DNA of 16,753 nucleotides from Acidobacteriota bacterium (GTDB lineage Bacteria > Acidobacteriota > Terriglobia > Terriglobales > Acidobacteriaceae), in assembly GCA_021799405.1 (NCBI GenBank), contig JAJZAL010000109.1:1-16753 (forward strand). Reading direction: 5' to 3'. Made by a program: the position numbers and the translations under genes. Under the pieces are notes generated by a model, which was not told where the DNA came from, did not search any database, and was given only the letters and a program-made list of their open reading frames with translations. This document shows, in pieces, positions 1 to 7,521 of the stretch; within the stretch, counting starts at the first letter, position 1, and the number at the start of each line of letters is the position of its first letter.

Positions 1-764
1 TGAACGAATATCTGGGCTTCGTCGAGAAGGTTGACAAGCGCATCCGCAATGAGAAGCTGACGGAACTGCTGGCCCGCGCCGAACTTGTCCATCGCGGCGA
101 TTTCACTTCGGCAAACGGCGGAGAAGTTCCGGAAAAGCTGGCCCTGCTCCATGCGCAGTTGACCGAACTGGCCGATGAGTTCCAGTTCAAGCTGGGCGAG
201 CCGGTGGAAGATGAGGAACACCACACTTGGTCCATCTGTTTCACTGATGCCCAGGGCGCCACGCGCAGCATCGACTGGATTCTGGCTTCCAGCCCAGAGT
301 TCCGGCAGATGATGGCCAAGTACACGCTGATCAAGGAGTTCATGGAGCCGCCTTTCCTCATCGAATACTCCGCGAAGCCAGCCAGCCGACCTGATGCCAC
401 TGCCGAGGATGAGGATGAGGCCCCTGGCGCGGACGGTGAAGCGGAGCCGAAGCAGGGCCGTCGGCCCTCCCGTGTTCTGCGCGAGCCGGTAGAAAAGCAG
501 ACCGCCCGCGAACTCTTCGCCTACATTGTCGAGCAGGGCAAGAAGGACTACCAGGTTCAGCGTTACAAGGGACTGGGCGAAATGACCTCGTCGCAGCTCT
601 GGGAGACTACCATGGATCCCGAGCGCCGTACGCTGCTTTCGGTCAAGCTCGAAGATATCGCGGAGACAGAGACAATCTTCACCACCCTCATGGGAGAGGA
701 CGTCGAATCACGCAGGAAATTTATTGAAGATAATGCTCTTGACGTAAAGAATCTCGATATCTAA
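1..764 (+). CDS. gyrB: DNA gyrase subunit B, C-terminal part (5' end outside window)
   Basis: C-terminal part of the ATPase subunit of DNA gyrase, which with GyrA introduces negative supercoils. The reading frame is open from base 3 to the TAA at 762-764. The hallmark of the GyrB tail, QRYKGLGEM, is read at 558-584 and is followed by the typical run containing [14 protein letters not shown] and ending KNLDI. Upstream, the segment [14 protein letters not shown] and the charged stretch after it resemble the extra domain inserted between the TOPRIM and tail regions of Gram-negative GyrB. A low-complexity acidic linker (residues ADGEAEPKQ and neighbours, about 390-470) precedes the tail. The N-terminal ATPase and most of the TOPRIM domain lie left of the window. 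ParE shares the tail motif, but the insert favours GyrB. Confidence 0.95.
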   Translation, partial: NEYLGFVEKVDKRIRNEKLTELLARAELVHRGDFTSANGGEVPEKLALLHAQLTELADEFQFKLGEPVEDEEHHTWSICFTDAQGATRSIDWILASSPEFRQMMAKYTLIKEFMEPPFLIEYSAKPASRPDATAEDEDEAPGADGEAEPKQGRRPSRVLREPVEKQTARELFAYIVEQGKKDYQVQRYKGLGEMTSSQLWETTMDPERRTLLSVKLEDIAETETIFTTLMGEDVESRRKFIEDNALDVKNLDI

Positions 765-927
765 GCCGAGCAGATTGTGGCTTTAAGGTCACCTGAAACT
801 GGCCCACAAGATAGTGCCGAGCGTAAAGTCCTGAATCTCCGATATTTTTCAGAAGTTGTCTAAGTTGCTGATATTATAGGTTTTGCTCAGATATCCCCAT
901 CTGACTTGCGGAGCTTCAGCAATTGAA

Positions 928-1017
928 TGGCGGAGAGGGCGAGATTCGAACTCGCGGAGCCCTTTCAGGCTCGTCCGCTTTCGAGGCGGGTGCCTTCAAC
1001 CACTCGGCCACCTCTCC
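928..1017 (-). tRNA. tRNA-Ser (anticodon CGA)
   Basis: Read on the minus strand, this gives a class II tRNA with a long variable arm. The acceptor 5' strand GGAGAGG (1017-1011) pairs perfectly with CCTCTCC (938-932). The discriminator is G, as expected for serine tRNAs, and the CCA end is encoded (930-928). The anticodon loop CTCGAAA, closed by CCGC/GCGG, places CGA at positions 34-36, so the tRNA reads UCG. The T loop GTTCGAATC is intact. The gene lies antiparallel to gyrB, 163 bases after its stop. Confidence 0.97.
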
Positions 1018-1020
1018 GCA

Positions 1021-1465
1021 CTATCCCTTATTGTACACAGACATCATCGCCTCTAAGGCGCTCTGGTCGTCGATGGGGCCCGAGTTTGCGTTCCGCATTG
1101 TCATCTGGATGTTGCTGTGATCCAGGCAATTTGCTGCCACGACCGACGGGCCTCCATTCATAAACCAACGCGGTGTGGCGGAGATCATGTCAGGTGTAGT
1201 CGCCGATGCCGGCCGCGTCGAGAGCCGGATTGAACCAATACCCCAGGTCAGTCAGGGGAGTCTTCTCGGCGCGCTCCTTCCAGCGAATGTATTTCGAAGA
1301 CTGCCAGTCCCGCTTCTTTGCCCGCCTGTCCAGCCGCTCATTCCACTGGAGCCGGGCGATCTACTCTGCAGAACGGTTTCCGAAGCCCTGCCGGACTCAG
1401 TCTATTTTCGACTCAAGATAATAGGCGCCATAAGTGACATTCGCAGACCGGTTGTAAGGGGTCGC
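1021..1465 (-). pseudogene. Degraded gene, C-terminal remnant of unidentified protein
   Basis: One minus-strand frame reads as protein from about 1465 (segment NRSANVTYGAYYLESKID). It meets a TGA at 1397-1399 and a TAG at about 1352, continues WNERLDRRAKKRDW and LGYWFNPALDAAGIGDYT, then hits TGA at 1190-1192. Shifting frame by one base there restores sense: PDMISATPRWFMNGG, then SGPIDDQSALEAMM, ending at TAG 1021-1023. The composition is convincingly coding, and the two internal stops are consistent with a lost Gln or Arg codon (C to T changes). I read this as one dead gene with two nonsense codons and a frameshift, missing its 5' end. I do not recognise the family. Its end lies 3 bases from the tRNA 5' end. 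Confidence 0.6.
1030..1058 (-). promoter_or_regulatory. Possible promoter of tRNA-Ser
   Basis: On the minus strand a TACAAT hexamer (1035-1030) matches the -10 consensus at five of six bases. It ends 12 bases before the mature tRNA 5' end at 1017. The -35 region is poor: CTTAGA at 1057-1052 has three of six matches with a 16-base spacer. The -10 element lies inside the last codons of the neighbouring pseudogene. This rests on sequence match only. Confidence 0.35.
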
Positions 1466-1469
1466 ATCC

Positions 1470-1974
1470 TCAATCAGCATTGCAAGAGAACCTGCCACGA
1501 TCCGGTGGATGGAACCACCGGGGTGCTTGAGACCGATGGCGACAGTAACGCATTGATGATGGATGTCGCCAAGGCGCCCACTCTGCTCAGCTTGCCGTAT
1601 CCGGTATTTTGCGATCTCCGTGATACTCTGAGTCAGCACACGCGACGATTTGTGCTCACCGACTCAAATCCGTACTATTTCAAGGGAACTGCGCAAGGTG
1701 CAGGCGGTCCGCGTGCCGGCCTGGAAAAGATATGGCCGCTCGCGATCATTCTTCGCGGGCGAACCTCGAACGATGATCATGAAATCGTGAAAAGTCCGTG
1801 CTGGCTGCGCAAACCACCGCCTTCACGGACTTCATGCATGAGTCCTTCGATGAGCACGATCCCCGCAAGTTCGCACGACGGTAGTTCGACTGGGCCAATA
1901 CCCGCTTCGGAGAGTTGATTCTGCGGATAGCCGATACGCGGCCCGCTCTCCTTCGGCAATCATGTCTGATGTAA
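1470..1974 (+). pseudogene. GH125 alpha-mannosidase remnant (C-terminal part, frameshift and stop)
   Basis: GH125 enzymes are exo-acting alpha-1,6-mannosidases. From about 1500 the plus frame carries the family landmarks in order: ETDGDSNALMMD (family: YETDGxGNxxMDDAN), PTLLSLPY, HTRRFVL, NPYYFKG, IWPLAI and TSNDDHEI, to about 1785. There the frame moves by one base and the match continues as FMHESFDEHDPRKFAR, then TAG at 1882-1884 where the family has Trp, then FDWANTRFGELIL, ending at TAA 1972-1974. The N-terminal half, including the catalytic region, is absent. The long open frame 1175-1918 is therefore not a gene: only its middle is GH125. The remnant sits just upstream of an intact GH76 gene, the usual partner of GH125 in alpha-mannan breakdown. 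Family call is from remembered motifs. Confidence 0.82.
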
Positions 1975-2027
1975 ACGAAACTGAACATCCTGATCCGGAA
2001 CCGGCATTCAGCGGAGGTATAGAGACA

Positions 2028-3191
2028 ATGGCGCAAACTAGGAGCCGCTCTTACAAGATCGCAATTCTGCTTTTCTTTTTGCCCTTCGCCGTTGCGGTGA
2101 TGGGATGCGGTGGAGGCGGCGCTGCGGCTTCGTCCAGCTCCGGTTCCGGTAATCCCGCGCCCCTTACCTATAGCCAGGAGGCCGCGGATGGTATCCAAGC
2201 ATTGCAGAAATGGTACATCCAAAGCACCGGACTTTATGAAAAGCCGTCAGGCTGGTGGGAAACCGCCAACTCGATGACGATGCTCGCTAACTACGAGAGG
2301 GTGACAAGCGACACCTCCTATGAATCGGTGATTTCCAACACCTTTACCGCAGCGCAGTCAGTCCATAACAACTTCTTTGACAATTTCGACGACGACGAAG
2401 GCTGGTGGGCGCTGGCATGGATTGACGCCTACGATCTGACTGGGAATAAGGATTATCTCGCGATGGCCGAAACGATTTTCACGAACATCGCGAGCGAATG
2501 GGACACAACGACCTGCGGCGGGGGCGTGTGGTGGGAAAAGCCAGGCACCGGAGTAGTTGAGTACAAGAACGCCATCACGAACGAACTCTTTCTCACTGTC
2601 GCGGCTGCGCTGGCCAATCGAACGAGCGGCACGACGTCGGCGTCCTACCTGACCTGGGCGCAGAAAGAGTGGGTATGGTTCAAAGCGTCCGGCATGATCA
2701 ACTCTCAGAATCTGATCAATGACGGCTTGACCGCCGCGAATCCAAGTATTCCGGCCGTTTGCACCAATAACGGCAAAACTACATGGACCTATAACCAGGG
2801 CGCCATCCTGGGCGGGCTGGTGGAACTCAACAAGGCGGATCAGGACCCGACACTGCTGCCACAGGCTGAAGCGATTGCCAATGCAGCCATTGCCAACCTG
2901 ACCAGCAACGGAATTCTGACCGAGCCAATTCTTTCGGGAACCGATTCGCCGCAGTTCAAAGGTGTCTTCATGCGGAACCTGATGGTGCTCTATGCAGCGT
3001 TACCCACTACCGGCACACAGGATGCTCAATATAAGAGCTTCACCGATGCGAACGCGAACAGCATCTGGACGAATGACCAGGCCGCCGGCTATGAATTTGG
3101 AGGTATCTGGCAGGGGCCGTTCGACTCGGCAGATGCTACGCGCCAGAGTTCTGCTCTCGACGCGCTGGTCGCGGCGATATCGATGCAATGA
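2028..3191 (+). CDS. GH76-family alpha-1,6-mannanase, predicted lipoprotein
   Basis: Endo-alpha-1,6-mannanase family, acting on mannan backbones such as those of fungal cell walls. The chosen ATG at 2028 has a GGAGG at 2013-2017 and starts a 387-residue protein. It begins with a positively charged N-region, a hydrophobic run (11-24) and lipobox VMGC with Cys27, followed by Gly/Ser-rich linker, so surface lipid anchoring is predicted. The frame is open further upstream to 1962, but that part overlaps the GH125 remnant and would bury the signal peptide. The GH76 core shows FDDDEGWWALAW near 120-131, with the paired catalytic aspartates probably Asp122 and Asp123, then TCGGGVWW and YKNAITNELFL. 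Length is typical and no lesion is seen. Confidence 0.88.
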   Translation: MAQTRSRSYKIAILLFFLPFAVAVMGCGGGGAAASSSSGSGNPAPLTYSQEAADGIQALQKWYIQSTGLYEKPSGWWETANSMTMLANYERVTSDTSYESVISNTFTAAQSVHNNFFDNFDDDEGWWALAWIDAYDLTGNKDYLAMAETIFTNIASEWDTTTCGGGVWWEKPGTGVVEYKNAITNELFLTVAAALANRTSGTTSASYLTWAQKEWVWFKASGMINSQNLINDGLTAANPSIPAVCTNNGKTTWTYNQGAILGGLVELNKADQDPTLLPQAEAIANAAIANLTSNGILTEPILSGTDSPQFKGVFMRNLMVLYAALPTTGTQDAQYKSFTDANANSIWTNDQAAGYEFGGIWQGPFDSADATRQSSALDALVAAISMQ

Positions 3192-3478
3192 GACCCTGAT
3201 CTGGCGGCAGCAGGGCTCTCGTCCGAATGCTCTTCGCCGCGGTAGTTGGAACCATAGCGCATCTTGAGAAAGCAATCCGCAGCCGCATAGAGAGGATATT
3301 TATTGCCGCGCCCTCATCGTAATGGGCGCTGTAGTTGCCATATTCCGCTCTATCGCATACGGCGAATATAGAATCGTTGAAAGCCTCAGCGCCACACTGG
3401 GGACTTTCAACGATTCCACTGGCGAAATTCGGGCACGCGATGACGCAGGATCGCAGATAAGTCCGGACATGGATCAGT
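3188..3478 (-). pseudogene. Coding-like remnant, unidentified (frameshifted)
   Basis: Minus-strand reading gives protein-like sequence in two frames joined near 3305. The upstream frame, open below the TGA at about 3478, contains CGAEAFNDSIFAVCDRAEYG and NYSAHYDEGA. The downstream frame contains YPLYAAADCFLKMRYGSN and YRGEEHSDESPAAARSGSH, and reaches the very end of the GH76 gene at 3188-3191. No start with a ribosome site and no complete product exists. I see a decayed gene fragment truncated at both ends. The family is not recognised, and the coding judgement rests on composition alone. A perfect inverted repeat (3371-3416) lies inside it. Confidence 0.4.
3371..3416. repeat. Perfect 13-bp inverted repeat (hairpin)
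   Basis: GAATCGTTGAAAG at 3371-3383 is the exact reverse complement of CTTTCAACGATTC at 3404-3416. The 20-base loop can add a few more pairs (CCTC with GGGG around a bulged A). No T-run follows on either strand, so it is not a standard intrinsic terminator. It lies about 170 bases upstream of the ABC transporter genes. Confidence 0.7.
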
Positions 3479-3589
3479 CAAGGATATTTCTGCCGCTGGT
3501 CCCGCCTTCGGTGGAGGCGATACTGATTCTTCGATCAAACCGCCGTTCATCCTAGCGCCGATAACCCGTATGATTGCATCTGAACCCCT

Positions 3590-4375
3590 ATGCAATCCGT
3601 AGTTGCGCCAAACTCGCTTTCCTCTGAGAACCCCGTTCTTCGTGTAGAAAACCTCCGCAAGCACTACGGTCTGGTCCACGCCGTAAAAGACATCTCCTTC
3701 CACGTCTGCCCTGGGGAAATCGTTGGACTTCTGGGCGTCAACGGCGCCGGCAAAACCACGACGATCAGCATGATCCTCGGCGTACTCGAGCCCACCGCCG
3801 GCTCCATCCACATCGGCTCGGTCGATCTTCTCCGCCACCGCTCTCGAGCCCTTTCCTCAACCAGCTTCGCCGCCGTCTATGCTGCACTCCCCGGCAACCT
3901 CACCGTCTACGAGAACCTCCGCGTCTTCGCGCTCCTTTACGGCGTCCGCGACTTTCCCGCCCGCCTACAGTCTGTCCTCGACGCCTTCGACCTACACAAA
4001 TTCCGTAACACCAAATGCGGCATCCTCTCCTCCGGCGAGCAAACCCGCGTTGGCCTAGCCAAGGCCATGCTCAATCGTCCTCGCGTCCTTCTCCTCGACG
4101 AGCCCACCGCCTCCATCGATCCCGCCAGCGCCCGCGACATCCGCTCCACAATTTGCTCCTTCGCGGCAAGCACCCAGACCGGCGTCCTCTGGACCTCCCA
4201 CAATATGTACGAAGTCGAAGAAGTCTGCTCCCGCGTCCTGTTCCTCTCCCACGGAGAAATCATCCTCTCGGGCGATCCCCGCACCCTCCCCGCCCAATAC
4301 GGCAAGTCCACTCTTGAAGAACTCTTCATCAGCGTCGCCCGCGAACCTTTTGATCTCGGAGCACTCCAGTCATGA
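3590..4375 (+). CDS. ABC transporter ATP-binding protein (ABC-2/NodI-DrrA type)
   Basis: Cytoplasmic ATPase of a two-gene ABC exporter; 261 residues. Walker A is GVNGAGKTT (49-57), the signature is LSSGEQ (146-151, a variant of LSGGQ), Walker B is VLLLDEPT (166-173), and the H-loop His is in TSHNM (His204). The region where the Q-loop glutamine is expected (about 92-104, FAAVYAALPGNL) shows no Gln, a variation I believe recurs in this subfamily. The ATG at 3590 has no strong ribosome site. Its stop overlaps the permease start (ATGA), indicating co-translation. The exported substrate, perhaps a polysaccharide, lipid or drug, cannot be inferred. Coding strand codons end in C unusually often compared with the flanking genes. 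Confidence 0.9.
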   Translation: MQSVVAPNSLSSENPVLRVENLRKHYGLVHAVKDISFHVCPGEIVGLLGVNGAGKTTTISMILGVLEPTAGSIHIGSVDLLRHRSRALSSTSFAAVYAALPGNLTVYENLRVFALLYGVRDFPARLQSVLDAFDLHKFRNTKCGILSSGEQTRVGLAKAMLNRPRVLLLDEPTASIDPASARDIRSTICSFAASTQTGVLWTSHNMYEVEEVCSRVLFLSHGEIILSGDPRTLPAQYGKSTLEELFISVAREPFDLGALQS

Positions 4376-5175
4376 ACCTCACCCGCATCGCCGCCATCCC
4401 GCTCCGCCAGTTCTTTCTCTACCGCGGCAGCGCCGCTCGCGTTGTTCCCCTCTTTGCCTGGGTTACCATCGACATGGTTCTTTGGGGATTCATGACGAAA
4501 TTCCTCGGCTCTCTCGCCCACACCTCTTACCGCTTCGTGCCCGCCCTGCTCGGCGCCGTCCTCTTCTGGGACTTCATGACACGCGTCATGCAAGGCGTCA
4601 CCACTGCATTTTTTGAAGACGTCTGGTCGCGCAACTTCCTCAACGTGTTTGCCACCCCCATCACGATGCCCGAGTACATTGCCGGACTCCTCTTGTCCAG
4701 CTTCGCTACCAGCATTGTCGGCCTCGCCGTCATGATTGCCGTCTCTACCGCCGCATTCGGCCTCAACTTCGCTGCCTATGGAGCCATGCTCCTGCCCTTC
4801 ATTCTCGTGTTATTTCTCAACGGCATGGCTCTTGGCGTTGCCGCCATCGCCATCGTCCTCCGCTTTGGCCCTGCGGCCGAGTGGTTCGTCTGGCCCATCC
4901 CCGCGCTGCTCGCACCCTTCGCCTGCGTCTACTACCCTCTGGCCACTCTTCCCGCTCCCATGCAGTGGTTCGCCCGCCTGCTGCCACCTTCCTATGTCTT
5001 CGAAGGCATGCGCGCAGTAGTCTCCGGCCACGTTTTCAACGGAGCATTACTCGCCGCTGCCTTCGCCCTCGCCATCGCCTATATAGTCCTCGCTTACTGG
5101 ATCTTCGCCAGGGTCTTTCGCCATGCCATCCAAACCGGGTTAATAACCCGCTACAGCGCCGAAACCGTTTCCTGA
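4372..5175 (+). CDS. ABC-2 type transporter permease
   Basis: Membrane partner of the ATPase just upstream, whose last codon it overlaps by four bases (ATGA). The 267-residue protein has about six hydrophobic segments: near 20-40, 55-75, 105-130, 138-165, 172-195 and 228-250. The layout is that of NodJ/DrrB-type ABC-2 permeases. The conserved stretch before the third segment (NFLNVFATPITMPEYIAG) and the late motif LLPPSYVFEGMR fit that family. The basic C-terminal tail is predicted cytoplasmic. No substrate-binding protein or accessory gene is adjacent, which supports export rather than uptake. Like the ATPase gene, its codons favour C at third positions. Confidence 0.88.
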   Translation: MNLTRIAAIPLRQFFLYRGSAARVVPLFAWVTIDMVLWGFMTKFLGSLAHTSYRFVPALLGAVLFWDFMTRVMQGVTTAFFEDVWSRNFLNVFATPITMPEYIAGLLLSSFATSIVGLAVMIAVSTAAFGLNFAAYGAMLLPFILVLFLNGMALGVAAIAIVLRFGPAAEWFVWPIPALLAPFACVYYPLATLPAPMQWFARLLPPSYVFEGMRAVVSGHVFNGALLAAAFALAIAYIVLAYWIFARVFRHAIQTGLITRYSAETVS

Positions 5176-5610
5176 AGCCTCGCAACGACGGGATAACGTT
5201 CAATGATCGAAGGACAGAACACGTTATTATTTCGCGGCAATTTTCTGTCCGGACCGGATATCCCTCCACCTCCGCCAATCCCGGTCGTAAGGCGCATCCC
5301 ACCGGTGGACAGACACGCTTCAATGACCACTGCCGGACGGATGCGCAGCCGATTCTGCAGCAGGCAGAACATTTGAAACCGCTTTTACAGAAGCGCAACA
5401 GCATTTTTCCTGATTGATCCCGTACTTTGCATCGCTGTCCATTCCGGGGCTTAAATGAGCGCAACTGCGCCGGCCGAAGTGAAGTGACCGCGGTGTGGCC
5501 GCTGTGTCTTTTTGACAAAAAAAGATGGAAATCCAACAGACAACAGGCGTGTTGCCCATTAGCCTCATCGCATCGATTTGATGTAGCCGATTAATCAGAG
5601 AGAGACGCCA
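5176..5610. other. Intergenic stretch without a recognisable gene
   Basis: Between the permease stop and the DUF4038 gene. I read all frames for remnants and found none that match a family I know; the overlapping open frames are compositionally unconvincing. A TTGACA at 5512-5517 inside an A/T-rich patch (TTTTTGACAAAAAAA) could be a -35 element, but no good -10 follows at the right distance. Confidence 0.5.
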
Positions 5611-7209
5611 ATGAAAAAGCCAACCGCGAGGTTAGGGAAGATCGTAAATACTCGCGATTCCCAGCCGCGCGCCCCGAAGATTTACTCGTATTCAGGCAAC
5701 GTCAAGATGCGTGATTGTGGGCTGTGGGCGCAAGCGCTGAGCTTGATTGTGTGCGCGACAATGCTGAGTCTGGCTTTCTTGGCCCGGGCTGCGGAACTGC
5801 CCAAATTGCGGATTCGCACAACAGGAGTGAACGCCGGCCATATCATCGAGGACGCGAACGGCAAGCCCTTCTTCATGATCGGCATCTGCCCACAGAACCT
5901 CATTCAGACGGTCCGGAAGGCCGACATGAATGCTTATTTCAAAGCCCGCCACGAGCAGGGGTTCAATACTGCCTGGGTGGTAATCTCCGGTTGGAACCAC
6001 TTCGGCAAACCTCCATTGCTTCCAAATAGCCATTATGATCTGGAGGACGACGTCCGCGATGCCGCCGGAAACGCCATCAAGCTCGACTCGAAGAATATCA
6101 ATTTTGCTCCACCGAATTTGAATATGGCCTACGTCCGCTCGGTGGACCAGATGGTGATTGCCGCCGGAAATAATGGAATCTATCTGTTTCTGGACCCCAT
6201 GAACGAACCCGGCATGAATTGGCCCCTGCACACCAAGGCGGATTGTGTGGCCTGGGGCAGGTTCTGGGGCGACCGCTACGCGAAGTACCCCTATGTCAAT
6301 ATTCTGATGGGGACAGACGATGTACCCCAGCCCTACAGCAACTGGATTGTCTCCGGACTCCGGCACTCATTATCGGGCCGTCTCTTTTGTATCGATCAGG
6401 CTATCTACGACCCCAAGGGGATGCATGACAACATCCCCAACCCGTGGTGGCAGTACAAGGATCGGCAGGCCACTTGGATTAACCTCTGGGGATGGTATGT
6501 CTGGGAGGCGCCAAACTCCATGGCGCAGACAGGCACATATCAGTATGCAACCTGGCTGATGTATTCGCAGGCGGCTCATTGGGGAGTTCCGACAGCCCCC
6601 ACCTTCATTGTGGAATCGGAATACACTTCCTATCCAACTGATGATGGGGAAGGGACCGCTCACGCCAACTCGATTGTCATGAAGCAAGGCGACCATGTTC
6701 TGCGCCGCCAAATGTGGTCGGTGCCCCTGGGGGGAGGAAGCGGTTTTGGAATCATCGGCAACATCAATGACGCGATCAACGATCCGATTGCCACCCTGAA
6801 CGATCCGACTCTCAAATACGTCGCCTACTGCAAGTCGTTCTTTACTTCTCTCCCCTGGGAGCGGCTAGAGCCGGATTATGGGCATACCTTCCTGACATCT
6901 CAAACGACCGGTCCAGCCATGCACGATCCCACCTATGTATCCGCAGCGATCACTCGGGATGGAACTCTGGGAGTGGTCTACTACCCCGGACTGAGTGGTA
7001 GCAACTTTAAGCTGACGTTGGACATGTCGAAAATGGGCGGCGGGCATGGTGCCTCGAAGGCGTACTGGTTCGACCCCACTAATGCCACGCGGCACAGTGT
7101 TTCGGGCGCGCCGCTTGCGAATACTGGTTCTCGGACGTTTACGACTCCCGGCAACAACCATGCAGGAAGCGCCGACTGGGTGCTGTTGGTTGAATCTTCA
7201 ACCCACTAG
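5611..7209 (+). CDS. Secreted DUF4038 (apiosidase-like, GH140-related) glycoside hydrolase
   Basis: Predicted extracytoplasmic glycosidase of 532 residues. The ATG at 5611 follows GAGAGAG; a second ATG at 5707 (residue 33) would give a more ordinary signal peptide, and I cannot decide between them. The hydrophobic core is about 41-57, with likely cleavage after ARA (58-60). The catalytic TIM barrel opens with the DUF4038 signature GHIIEDANGKPFFMIG (76-91) and QGFNTAWVV. Candidate catalytic acids by analogy with GH140 are Asp236/237 (MGTDDVP) and Glu335 or Glu337 (FIVESEY). Residues 440-530 form the small beta-sandwich often annotated as putative collagen-binding (AAITRDGTLGVVYYP, SADWVLLVE). 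GH140 cleaves apiose-containing pectin side chains, but the family is wide and the substrate is open. Confidence 0.82.
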   Translation: MKKPTARLGKIVNTRDSQPRAPKIYSYSGNVKMRDCGLWAQALSLIVCATMLSLAFLARAAELPKLRIRTTGVNAGHIIEDANGKPFFMIGICPQNLIQTVRKADMNAYFKARHEQGFNTAWVVISGWNHFGKPPLLPNSHYDLEDDVRDAAGNAIKLDSKNINFAPPNLNMAYVRSVDQMVIAAGNNGIYLFLDPMNEPGMNWPLHTKADCVAWGRFWGDRYAKYPYVNILMGTDDVPQPYSNWIVSGLRHSLSGRLFCIDQAIYDPKGMHDNIPNPWWQYKDRQATWINLWGWYVWEAPNSMAQTGTYQYATWLMYSQAAHWGVPTAPTFIVESEYTSYPTDDGEGTAHANSIVMKQGDHVLRRQMWSVPLGGGSGFGIIGNINDAINDPIATLNDPTLKYVAYCKSFFTSLPWERLEPDYGHTFLTSQTTGPAMHDPTYVSAAITRDGTLGVVYYPGLSGSNFKLTLDMSKMGGGHGASKAYWFDPTNATRHSVSGAPLANTGSRTFTTPGNNHAGSADWVLLVESSTH

Positions 7210-7450
7210 CCTGAATTCCCATGGTGGAATATCGCCGACGATCAGGAATGGATGGTTATTCTGATCGACAAGATAGCGATGGTTGGCGCTTAAGTTTGAG
7301 CGGTTAGGCGGGCCGATAGCTGGCCGGCGCAGACGCCTCATTGCCGGATTGCTGCGCCTGCACAACAACAGGAGCAAGGATCAAGAGCACTCCGAGCACG
7401 ATGCCGAGAGCGATCGACGAACGATGATTTCGAAGAATTCTGTTCTTCAT
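7210..7450 (-). pseudogene. 5' stump of a second DUF4038 glycosidase gene
   Basis: On the minus strand an ATG at 7450 follows GAGGG and begins a clear signal peptide (MKNRILRNHRSS, then IALGIVLGVLLILAPVVVQA). After 48 codons a TAA (7304-7306) falls where the family would have an aromatic residue before PLKL. One base later in frame the sequence runs SANHRYLVDQNNHPFLIVGD, the N-terminal signature of DUF4038 enzymes. So there is a nonsense codon and a one-base frameshift, and the match ends by about 7219. The rest of the gene (over 400 codons) is missing; the plus-strand DUF4038 gene ends at 7209. Taken alone the 48-codon frame looks like a small secreted protein, but the continuing homology argues for a dead gene. 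Confidence 0.78.
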
Positions 7451-7521
7451 TCTATCCCTCGCAATGATCGTGACCTCTTGATTTTGCTGATGCATTTGTT
7501 ATTATGCTCCCCGATCTTTCG

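Noticed and set aside
765..927. Intrinsic terminator after gyrB
   Set aside because: No stem followed by a T-run could be found; the only T-rich patch (near 845) lacks a hairpin.
1175..1918. Open plus-strand frame of 247 codons as a real gene
   Set aside because: Only its middle matches GH125; the first part lies antisense to another broken gene and the end is out of frame with the GH125 C-terminus.
928..1974. Integrated element using the tRNA-Ser gene as attachment site
   Set aside because: No integrase gene and no direct repeat of the tRNA 3' end was found in the window; the broken genes lie on the 5' side of the tRNA.
3322..3555. Small plus-strand open frame before the ABC genes
   Set aside because: No ribosome site, no recognisable domain, and it overlaps the inverted repeat and the better-looking minus-strand frames.
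5512..5547. Promoter for the DUF4038 gene based on TTGACA
   Set aside because: No acceptable -10 hexamer at 16-18 bases, so only the -35-like match remains.
7304..7450. Stand-alone small secreted protein
   Set aside because: Signal peptide and ribosome site are good, but DUF4038 homology continues past the stop after a one-base shift, so it is read as a truncated gene.
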